From JAJDYQ01 sp942491945 (lineage in GTDB: Bacteria; Pseudomonadota; Gammaproteobacteria; JAJDYQ01): a stretch of 64,000 bases of DNA. The position numbers and the translations under genes were made by a program. Where the stretch lies: positions 1 to 64,000 of the forward strand of contig CALODD010000035.1 of the NCBI GenBank assembly GCA_942491945.1, read 5' to 3'. Below the pieces are notes generated by a model that had not been told where the DNA came from, searched no databases, and was given only the letters and a program-made list of their open reading frames with translations. How positions within the stretch are numbered: the stretch's first letter is position 1; each line of letters starts with the position of its first letter. Shown here piece by piece: positions 26,022 to 33,520 of the stretch.

Positions 26022-26906
26022 ATGGCCGATATAAAGACACAACAGGACATCAAGTGGAATACGCGCCAGCGGCTGCAATATATCGAGATTATGGCCTGGT
26101 ATACCGGCGTCGTGAGCAGAAGCGACCTAGCCCGTACCTTTGGTCTATCCGACCCGGCCGCAACCAAGAACCTCAAATTATATAGCGACCTGGCACCGAA
26201 AAATCTGATTTACCAGCAGAGTGTCTTTGGCTTTGTTCCCAGTGATAGCTTTGTTGCTATGTTTGCGGATTTATCACCCCAGGTCGCACTGCCATTGATG
26301 GCCGATAATCGAGCGATCATAAGCCAGCCATTCGGTGAGATGCCGGTCTACGGCATTCCAACAGCACAATTACCACTACCCGCACGTTATCCAACTCAAG
26401 ATATACTCGCACAACTGACCAGAGCGATTCGGCATCAACGCAAGGTAGAGGTCAGCTATCACTCACTATCTGGCAATACTGAACCACGGATTATCGAACC
26501 TCATTCACTGGTAAATAACGGCCTGCGCTGGCATCTACGTGCGTACAACAATCAGAGTTTCGATTTCAGAGACTTTGTACTGGCACGTGTTAGCACAGCT
26601 CAAATGCTGGATGAGCCGATGGAATCAGATGCACTGTACGATGAGGATTGGACCGACACCGTCGTTATTCAGCTATCGCCCCACCCTGGACTCAACGAAC
26701 AAAAGCAACTGGGCTTAAAACTGGATTATCAGATGCAAGGAAATATCCTGGAAATTGAAGTACGCCGCGCATTGGCAGGCTACCTGCTACAACGCCTTTC
26801 GGTTGATACAACGGCAGATCACCATTTAAATGCAGACGCGTATCAGCTGATCGTTGCCAACCGAGATGAAATTGAGCCTTACTGTGGCTGGGTTTTCAGT
26901 AATTAA
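26022..26906 (+). CDS. WYL-domain transcriptional regulator of BrxR/CapW type
   Basis: 294 residues from the ATG at 26022, which has GGAA 7 nt upstream; 26010 is an alternative. The N-terminal winged helix reads TRQRLQYIEIMAWYTGVVSR then LARTFGLSDPAATKNL and YSDLAPKNLIYQ, the layout of BrxR/CapW repressors. A WYL domain follows (about 130-200: KVEVSYHSLSG, EPHSLVNNGLRWHLRAYN) and a C-terminal WCX-like extension. Such regulators usually control phage-defence islands; WYL proteins such as PafBC and DriD respond to DNA damage or single-stranded DNA. Here the only divergent neighbour is recA. Confidence 0.88.
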   Translation: MADIKTQQDIKWNTRQRLQYIEIMAWYTGVVSRSDLARTFGLSDPAATKNLKLYSDLAPKNLIYQQSVFGFVPSDSFVAMFADLSPQVALPLMADNRAIISQPFGEMPVYGIPTAQLPLPARYPTQDILAQLTRAIRHQRKVEVSYHSLSGNTEPRIIEPHSLVNNGLRWHLRAYNNQSFDFRDFVLARVSTAQMLDEPMESDALYDEDWTDTVVIQLSPHPGLNEQKQLGLKLDYQMQGNILEIEVRRALAGYLLQRLSVDTTADHHLNADAYQLIVANRDEIEPYCGWVFSN

Positions 26907-27417
26907 ACCCCCAATCAGCCAGAACATCATATATAGGCCCAGCTGACCTCAATCGTGATTCGACTAACGAAAAACCATTTACTCGCCAGTGAATCGGCAC
27001 GATCTCATGCGTCATGATTGATGAGGCATCCGCTCGCCGCGCCATCGTCACGTGTGGTTTATAAGCTCGTTTCTCTCGTGCAATACCAACCACCGATAAG
27101 GCATGTTGAAGGTCAGCCTGCAATACCATTAACTCATCGATCGGTTTTGATGGATGCAATCCGACAATACCCGTCTTTGTCCAGCTGAAGACCTCATCTA
27201 TAACCACTTCAAACGACCTCGCTACCACGCCATCTGCAGCCAATCCGATCGCATCCATCATGTCATCGGGCTGATCCCCAAGGAATGACAGCGTCATATG
27301 AAAGTTATCTGAATTAACCGGATGCTCAAAAATACCCAGCTGTCGTTGCCCCAAGGCCAATGCCTGACGAATTTCGGCATCTGGCCAAAGAGCGAAGAAC
27401 AAGCGCCTTTTCTTCAT
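26896..27417 (-). CDS. thpR: RNA 2',3'-cyclic phosphodiesterase (ThpR/LigT family)
   Basis: 173 residues. The two HxTx motifs are HMTL in FHMTLSFLGD and HVTM in KPHVTMARR, defining the 2H phosphoesterase fold. The N-terminal RLFFALWPD is typical of bacterial ThpR. It opens RNA 2',3'-cyclic phosphates. It overlaps the end of the WYL gene by 11 nt (convergent) and its start overlaps the pncC stop by 4 nt, implying translational coupling. Confidence 0.9.
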   Translation of the reverse strand: MKKRRLFFALWPDAEIRQALALGQRQLGIFEHPVNSDNFHMTLSFLGDQPDDMMDAIGLAADGVVARSFEVVIDEVFSWTKTGIVGLHPSKPIDELMVLQADLQHALSVVGIAREKRAYKPHVTMARRADASSIMTHEIVPIHWRVNGFSLVESRLRSAGPIYDVLADWGFNY

Positions 27418-27890
27418 TCGCTAATAAATCTCAGCAAACCCGCCAATGCATAATCTGCTGCCGCCCCACGTACTGCTTCTCGATCCCCATCAAAATGCTG
27501 CGCCTCTTCCTCTACACGATCTGCTGCTGCCCAGGCGAACCAGACTGTGCCAACCGGCTTCTCGTCAGTTCCACCATCAGGACCAGCAATACCGCTGATC
27601 GCTATCGATAGATCGGCATGACTTTTTTTAATCGCCCCGGCAGCCATCTCATGAACGGTCTCACAGCTCACCGCACCATGGCTATCCAGTATCTGTGAAC
27701 TAACTCCGAGCATCTCGACTTTGGCTTCATTGCTGTAGGTCACAAAGCCTCGCTCAAACCAGGCCGAACTTCCGGCCTGATCTGTTAGCAGCTTTGCTAC
27801 AAGCCCAGCAGTACATGATTCCGCGGTCGCGACTTTTAAATCTCGCTTCAGCAATTGCTGGCTTAGTTTATTGATCGTGCTAGCACTCAT
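27414..27890 (-). CDS. pncC: Nicotinamide-nucleotide amidohydrolase PncC (CinA C-terminal domain)
   Basis: 158 residues from the ATG at 27890. Motifs AESCTAGLVAKLLTD near the N-terminus, FVTYSNEAKVEMLGV, and the AISGIAGPDGGTDEKPVGTVWFAW block are characteristic. It deamidates nicotinamide mononucleotide for NAD recycling. In many gammaproteobacteria this gene lies just upstream of recA, and here two genes separate them. Confidence 0.92.
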   Translation of the reverse strand: MSASTINKLSQQLLKRDLKVATAESCTAGLVAKLLTDQAGSSAWFERGFVTYSNEAKVEMLGVSSQILDSHGAVSCETVHEMAAGAIKKSHADLSIAISGIAGPDGGTDEKPVGTVWFAWAAADRVEEEAQHFDGDREAVRGAAADYALAGLLRFISE

Positions 27891-27967
27891 TGCATTATCT
27901 CTAAATATTCTAACCCTCGGCATCGGCTTTCGCCTGTATTCTTGTATAATCGCGCCGCATTCACATC

Positions 27968-28831
27968 ATGTCACTCCCTATGTTCAGCGTCTTTCTGCAA
28001 ACCATACTGCCACACCACCTGCTATCGCGCATCATGCTGCGATTTTTACGGTTACGTGTGACGTGGCTAAAAAACCTGCAAATAAAATTTGTGATCAACA
28101 AATTTAACGTCGATATGTCGCAGGTTGAAAACCCGGACATTAATTCTTTTGAACACTTTAATGCCTTCTTCACACGCGCCATGAAGGCTGATGCTCGTCC
28201 CGTTAATGAGCCTGATAACACGAATAAATACTGCAGCCCAGTAGATGGCAGAGTCAGTCAGTTCGGTGATATCAATAACGATAATCTCATGCAGGCTAAA
28301 GGCATTGACTATTCCCTACTGGAACTTGTCGGCGGCAAACAGGATCTTGCTGAGCAGTTCTCAGGTGGTCACTTCAGTACGATTTATTTATCACCTCGCG
28401 ATTACCATCGCATTCATATGCCCGCAGGTGGCACATTAAAGTCTATGACTTATGTACCCGGCCGACTTTTTTCAGTTGCCGATAAACTAGTACAGAACTT
28501 ACCAAATCTGTTCAATCGCAATGAGCGTGTTGTCTGTATATTCGATACCGACAACGGCCCTCTGGCAGTAATTCTGGTTGGCGCTATCTTTGTTGGCTGT
28601 ATGGATACGGTCTGGGCGGGCACCGTTTCTCCACCTCACCGCAGTTCGGTAGAACGTACCGATTACGACAACGAGACTGCACCAACATTAAACAAGGGCG
28701 AAGAAATGGGACGCTTCAACATGGGGTCAACTGTCATCCTTCTATGGCCTGACCAGGGTATGAACTGGGCGGAAGATTTTACTGTCGGCGCATCGGTGAA
28801 AATGGGGAAGCATATCGCTGAACGTACTTAG
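27968..28831 (+). CDS. psd: Phosphatidylserine decarboxylase proenzyme
   Basis: 287 residues. The self-cleavage site is GST in RFNMGSTVILLWP near the C-terminus; cleavage between Gly and Ser generates the pyruvoyl cofactor. The family has LGST, here MGST. Other motifs: FNAFFTRAMK, SPVDGRVSQFG, and FSTIYLSPRDYHRIHMP. It makes phosphatidylethanolamine at the inner membrane. Its TAG stop lies in a 16-bp palindrome shared with the stop of the convergent SulP gene. Confidence 0.95.
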   Translation: MSLPMFSVFLQTILPHHLLSRIMLRFLRLRVTWLKNLQIKFVINKFNVDMSQVENPDINSFEHFNAFFTRAMKADARPVNEPDNTNKYCSPVDGRVSQFGDINNDNLMQAKGIDYSLLELVGGKQDLAEQFSGGHFSTIYLSPRDYHRIHMPAGGTLKSMTYVPGRLFSVADKLVQNLPNLFNRNERVVCIFDTDNGPLAVILVGAIFVGCMDTVWAGTVSPPHRSSVERTDYDNETAPTLNKGEEMGRFNMGSTVILLWPDQGMNWAEDFTVGASVKMGKHIAERT

Positions 28832-28840
28832 TACTAAGTA
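28825..28840. other. Perfect 16-bp palindrome spanning two convergent stop codons
   Basis: TACTTAGTACTAAGTA holds the psd TAG (28829-28831) and the sulP-type TAG (28836-28834). It has no loop or T tract, so a terminator role is doubtful. Confidence 0.5.
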
Positions 28841-30699
28841 GTACCCGGTGTAGCTTCTTCTCCATCTGCATTCGATTCTTCAACGTCAGGCTTTGGCGTT
28901 TTCGTTAATACCACCGGGTCGACATAGAAGTTCAGCGGGCATTCGCCCGGGCAATTCTTCTCACATTGATCATTATCGATGATATTTTGCCAACAATAGG
29001 TCAATGCCTTAGTACGGGTTCGATAGAGTGTTTTACCACCCACCATTTCGGTCAATCCCATTTTATTGAAGATATCAACTAACGGCGCTTTATTACGCGC
29101 AAACACCATTTCAATACCCAACTTATCCAGGCGGGTAATCAATTCATGCAGCATTTCTTCACCGGTTGAATCAATCTGATTAATGCCTTCCGCATCAATC
29201 AATACGTATTTTAAATTAGGCTTTACAGCGATACGTTCCAGTACCCGATCTTCAAAATAGCCTGAATTCGCGAAATAAAGCGAGCCATCAAAACGCATCA
29301 CAGAGATATGATCACAGGTATTGAGGATATGCGCCTCAGCATCGCGCAGGGTATCGTCCTTATGCCGGGAAAGTATCGCCATACGTGGCCGCATGGTTCG
29401 CCACACGTAGAGTCCAAGCGATAACATCACACCAACCAGCATTCCCTTATCCAGATGTGGCGCCATAGCGATCGTCAAAATAAAAGTAACCACAGCCACA
29501 ATGGCATCGTGTGGCTGCACCCGCCACGCATGCACTACCGAATCAATACGAATCAATTTAATCACCGCCATAATAATCACGGCGGCTAACGTCGCCTGCG
29601 GTAGGTGGTATAGCAGCGGCGTAAAAAATAACAATGCCACGCCAACCATGAGACCGGTCACTACCGAAGAAAACCCAGTTACCGCACCATTCTCAATATT
29701 TACTGCAGAACGAGAAAATGAACCAGATACCGGATAACTTTGTGAGAAAGAACTAACGACATTTGCGACTCCCTGACCCAATAGCTCCTGATTTGCATCG
29801 AGTCGCTGTCGAGTTCGGGCCGCCATGGCCTTGGCAATAGAAATTGCTTCCATAAAGCCAACCAGTGAAATCACTATGGCCGCACTCATTAACTGAGCTG
29901 CAACCGACCAGTCAATTGTCGGGAATGCCATGGAAGGTAAACCCTCAGGTACAAAACCAACAATCGCCCCGCCCTTTTCAGAGAAATTCAGCAGGTAAGA
30001 GAGAATCGTAGTAAAAGCTACTGCGATCAGAACACTGGGAATACGGGGGTAATGTTTCGCCAGATACCACATGATCAATATCGATATAATCGCCATCGCC
30101 AGCGTTGGCCAATGCGTACTTTCAAACACCGCCTGCGTTACGCGCCAGATGGTTTCATAATAGTGTTCAGCACGCTCCACATTGACGCCAAACAACTTGC
30201 TCATCTGTGATGTGGCGATAATCAAGGCCGCTGCATTGGTAAAACCCATCACTACGGGATGCGACAGAAAGTCGACTAACTCACCCATACGAAACAACCC
30301 AAGCAACAGCTGAAACACGCCCACCATTAATGCCAGCATGATGGCATAAACGATATAACCATCGGGATTCTGAGTAGCTATTGGCTCTAATGCTGCAGCG
30401 GTTAGCAAAGAGACAACAGCAACCGGGCCGGTTTGTAACTGACGAGAAGAACCCAGGAGGGCCGCGATTAAAGGCGGTAAGAAAGAAGCATATAAACCAT
30501 AGTGAGGTGGCAGACCTGCCAGCTGAGCATAAGCCATAGACTGGGGGATAAGCACCATCGCCACAGTCAGGCCCGCTAAAACATCCTTACGCAGGACTTG
30601 CGGATCTTTTAACTCACCTATCCACCCCTTAAACGGGACGAACATTCCTCCAAGCGCCATCAAAGACTTCTTAATGGTTTGCATGAATGTCGATCTCAT
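28834..30699 (-). CDS. SulP-family inorganic anion transporter with STAS domain
   Basis: 621 residues. A short N-terminus, then about 10-14 membrane segments including the SulP signature AGLTVAMVLIPQSMAYAQLAGLPPHYGLYASF (split here by position 45-75), and a cytoplasmic STAS domain at about 455-560 (DHISVMRFDGSLYFANSGY). The substrate could be sulfate, bicarbonate or another anion. The tail carries four cysteines at residues 569, 579, 583 and 587, in C-x9-C-x3-C-x3-C spacing, beyond the STAS domain, possibly a metal or redox site. Confidence 0.92.
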   Translation of the reverse strand: MRSTFMQTIKKSLMALGGMFVPFKGWIGELKDPQVLRKDVLAGLTVAMVLIPQSMAYAQLAGLPPHYGLYASFLPPLIAALLGSSRQLQTGPVAVVSLLTAAALEPIATQNPDGYIVYAIMLALMVGVFQLLLGLFRMGELVDFLSHPVVMGFTNAAALIIATSQMSKLFGVNVERAEHYYETIWRVTQAVFESTHWPTLAMAIISILIMWYLAKHYPRIPSVLIAVAFTTILSYLLNFSEKGGAIVGFVPEGLPSMAFPTIDWSVAAQLMSAAIVISLVGFMEAISIAKAMAARTRQRLDANQELLGQGVANVVSSFSQSYPVSGSFSRSAVNIENGAVTGFSSVVTGLMVGVALLFFTPLLYHLPQATLAAVIIMAVIKLIRIDSVVHAWRVQPHDAIVAVVTFILTIAMAPHLDKGMLVGVMLSLGLYVWRTMRPRMAILSRHKDDTLRDAEAHILNTCDHISVMRFDGSLYFANSGYFEDRVLERIAVKPNLKYVLIDAEGINQIDSTGEEMLHELITRLDKLGIEMVFARNKAPLVDIFNKMGLTEMVGGKTLYRTRTKALTYCWQNIIDNDQCEKNCPGECPLNFYVDPVVLTKTPKPDVEESNADGEEATPGTT

Positions 30700-30800
30700 T
30701 ACGCCACCATCTAAGACCTGTTTGTCACAGGCCCTATCCTAGCTAGTTATTTTATTATGAGCTTATGACTGCTCACTTATAACAACATAGTATCGCGAGA

Positions 30801-31754
30801 TTAACTGTCTGTCACATCCTGCCACGCAAACGCCATGGTATTTGATATTGCAGATTGATTTCGCGCCAGCATGAGTAATCGATCAACACCAAGTGCAACC
30901 CCGGAAGTCGATGGCATGGCATCGATAGCCGATAAAAATTTCTCATCCAATGGTATCTCCGCTTGCCCATTAGCCTTGCGTTGCATATTTTCAGCCTCAA
31001 AGCGTTCTCGCTGCTCGCGGCTATCCGTCAGTTCTTCAAAGCCATTCGCAATTTCAATACCATCGATATACAACTCAAAGCGTTTCGCAACGTCAGGGGT
31101 TACGGCATCAATTCGTGCCAGAGACGCCTGCGATGCAGGATAGTCATAGATGAAACTGATACTACCCTGCATCTGTGGTTGAATCACACAGGACAACAGC
31201 CAGTCGATAGCCACATCCCAGCCATCATTTTGAACAACTGGACATTGTAATTGGTGTTGCTGGCAATACTGATTTATAGCATCCCAATCTTCTTTAAGTG
31301 GATTGATGTTAACGGTGCTTTCAAATAATGACTGGTAACTTATCGTCTGAACATCAATATTTTTACCCCATAACACCTGAACCAGATCAGCGACTTCGGT
31401 CATCAATTGCGCCTGATCGAATCCCGGCCGATACCATTCCAGTAATGTAAATTCAGGGTTATGTAAGCGACCACGTTCATCATCACGAAACACTCTGCTG
31501 AGCTGGTAAATCGCCCCACTACCTGCAGCCAGCAGGCGCTTCATATAAAATTCAGGGGATGTTTGCAGATAGTAGGTTTGTTTTTGAAAGCAGGTTTTCA
31601 AGCTTTCTATATGAGGGTCAGGGATGGTTGAAGGCGCAAGTACTGGCGTTTCAACTTCCAGTACATCACGCTCATCGAAGAACTGTCGAATGGACTTTAA
31701 CCATGCTGCGCGGATGCGCAGCATGTCGATTGATGCATCAGGCTGCCAGGACAT
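30801..31754 (-). CDS. epmA: EF-P lysine--lysine ligase EpmA
   Basis: 317 residues, a class II lysyl-tRNA synthetase-like catalytic core without the anticodon domain. Motif 2 reads FRDDERGRLHNPEFTLLEW and motif 3 GVALGVDRLLML. It adenylates (R)-beta-lysine and attaches it to lysine 34 of EF-P. It lies 37 nt downstream of efp on the same strand, with epmB divergent next to efp, so the whole modification set is together. Confidence 0.95.
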   Translation of the reverse strand: MSWQPDASIDMLRIRAAWLKSIRQFFDERDVLEVETPVLAPSTIPDPHIESLKTCFQKQTYYLQTSPEFYMKRLLAAGSGAIYQLSRVFRDDERGRLHNPEFTLLEWYRPGFDQAQLMTEVADLVQVLWGKNIDVQTISYQSLFESTVNINPLKEDWDAINQYCQQHQLQCPVVQNDGWDVAIDWLLSCVIQPQMQGSISFIYDYPASQASLARIDAVTPDVAKRFELYIDGIEIANGFEELTDSREQRERFEAENMQRKANGQAEIPLDEKFLSAIDAMPSTSGVALGVDRLLMLARNQSAISNTMAFAWQDVTDS

Positions 31755-31791
31755 CGTTGTATAGACGTGTTCTGACTTCTTTCGCTAATTG

Positions 31792-32361
31792 CTAGTCTTT
31801 GGCTCGAGAAACATACTCACCAGTTCGAGTATCGATTTTCAGCACATCCCCAATCTCGATAAACAGTGGAACACGTACTGTTGCGCCGGTTTCCAGAGTT
31901 GCTGGCTTCACACCACCCTGGGCAGTATCACCGCGCACACCAGGCTCAGTTTCAGAGACGGTCAACGTAACAAAATTCGGTGGCTCTATAGCAATCGGCA
32001 CACCATCCCAAAGCAACATTTTGCAAACATCCTGCTCTTTCAGCCACAACGCCTGATCACCTACCGCAGCTTTATCCGCCTGCACCTGCTCATAGGTCGC
32101 CTCATCCATAAAGTGCCAGTATTCACCATCGTTATATAGATACTGCATGTCAGTATCCATGACATCGGCGGCCTCGACCTTTTCACCGGATTTAAAGGTT
32201 TTATCAATCACACGACCTGTTTTCAGGTTCTTCACCTTCACACGATTGAAGGCCTGCCCTTTACCTGGCTTGACGAATTCATTCTCAACAATATTGAAGG
32301 GGTCACCATCCAGCATGATTTTCAGGCCAGATTTGAATTCGTTTGTGCTGTAAGATGCCAT
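31792..32361 (-). CDS. efp: Elongation factor P
   Basis: 189 residues, three beta-barrel (KOW-like, OB, C-terminal) domains by length. The loop PGKGQAF places the modifiable lysine at K34. It binds stalled ribosomes between P and E sites to relieve polyproline arrest. The ATG follows AGAGGATAAC. It is divergent from epmB by 36 nt, so their promoters must overlap. Confidence 0.97.
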   Translation of the reverse strand: MASYSTNEFKSGLKIMLDGDPFNIVENEFVKPGKGQAFNRVKVKNLKTGRVIDKTFKSGEKVEAADVMDTDMQYLYNDGEYWHFMDEATYEQVQADKAAVGDQALWLKEQDVCKMLLWDGVPIAIEPPNFVTLTVSETEPGVRGDTAQGGVKPATLETGATVRVPLFIEIGDVLKIDTRTGEYVSRAKD

Positions 32362-32397
32362 GTTATCCTCTGAGAAAAGAGCCGTTCAAAGCCGCGT

Positions 32398-33399
32398 ATG
32401 ATACCCCGAACTCGCCCTCAAGGCACAGACTGGAAACAATCTCTTCGAGACGCGATCACAACCCCAGACGCACTACTCGACGCAGTTGAATTACCCCGGT
32501 CTCGATGGTTATCGGGTGCGCGTGCCGCAGCAAAGATCTTTCCTCTCAAAGTACCGTTGGGATATATCGAACGTATTGAGAAATCCAACCCCTATGACCC
32601 GCTACTGCAGCAGGTACTACCACTGTCAGATGAACTAGCAACTCCTGAAGGCTATGTTGATGATCCAGTCGGTGATCAACTGGCCACCTGCCAGCCCGGC
32701 CTGATCCATAAGTACCAAAGCCGTGCTTTACTCATTACAACCGGTGCGTGTGCGATCCACTGTCGATACTGTTTCCGACGACATTTTCCATATAGTGAAT
32801 CACATAGCGGTGGCTCCAATACATCAGAGATTCTCCAATATATTGAAGCTCATACTGAGCTTGACGAGGTCATACTCAGCGGTGGTGACCCGCTAATGCT
32901 TGACGATGAAGCACTGGGATCATTACTATCGAGAATCAATGAATATCCACATATCCGCTGGATAAGAATCCATACACGCCTGCCCATCGTGCTACCTGAG
33001 AGGATTGATGCCCCCTTTCTGGGAACAATAAAACCCTATATCAGCAAACTCGTTCTGATCATTCATAGCAATCACGCCAATGAAATCGATGATCATGTTG
33101 CCGATGCTCTGAATGACTTATACATGTCGGGTGCAAGACTATTAAATCAGGCTGTGCTGCTGAAAGGCGTGAATAATGATGCACAAACGTTGTCTGATTT
33201 ATCACATCTACTATTTCAGCATCGCGTACAACCCTACTACCTCCACCTACTTGATCGTGTAACTGGGGCTGCCCATTTCGATATCAATGAAAACACGGCT
33301 AAATCCATCTATCAGGAGATGCAAAGCATACTCCCTGGCTACCTGTTACCTCGGCTGGTTCGAGAAATACAGGGGCAACCATCGAAGACCCTGATTTAG
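32398..33399 (+). CDS. epmB: EF-P beta-lysylation protein EpmB (lysine 2,3-aminomutase-like)
   Basis: 333 residues. Radical-SAM cluster motif CAIHCRYC near residue 120, plus SGGDPLM and PLP-dependent aminomutase features. EpmB is shorter than catabolic lysine 2,3-aminomutase (about 410). It converts L-lysine to (R)-beta-lysine for EpmA. Divergent from efp. No EpmC hydroxylase is seen nearby. Confidence 0.94.
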   Translation: MIPRTRPQGTDWKQSLRDAITTPDALLDAVELPRSRWLSGARAAAKIFPLKVPLGYIERIEKSNPYDPLLQQVLPLSDELATPEGYVDDPVGDQLATCQPGLIHKYQSRALLITTGACAIHCRYCFRRHFPYSESHSGGSNTSEILQYIEAHTELDEVILSGGDPLMLDDEALGSLLSRINEYPHIRWIRIHTRLPIVLPERIDAPFLGTIKPYISKLVLIIHSNHANEIDDHVADALNDLYMSGARLLNQAVLLKGVNNDAQTLSDLSHLLFQHRVQPYYLHLLDRVTGAAHFDINENTAKSIYQEMQSILPGYLLPRLVREIQGQPSKTLI

Positions 33400-33520
33400 A
33401 TTATTCCACAGGCCTTGCCGCCAATAGCAAAACGTTAGAGAATGTGTCTCGGATCACAGATAATTATAAGAATATCAATACACTGTAGCCATTCAATAGA
33501 TATTTCATTAAAACAGGGAA

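Noticed and set aside
28825..28840. Palindrome as a bidirectional terminator
   Set aside because: It has no loop and no T run on either strand, so it is likely a by-product of two overlapping stop codons.
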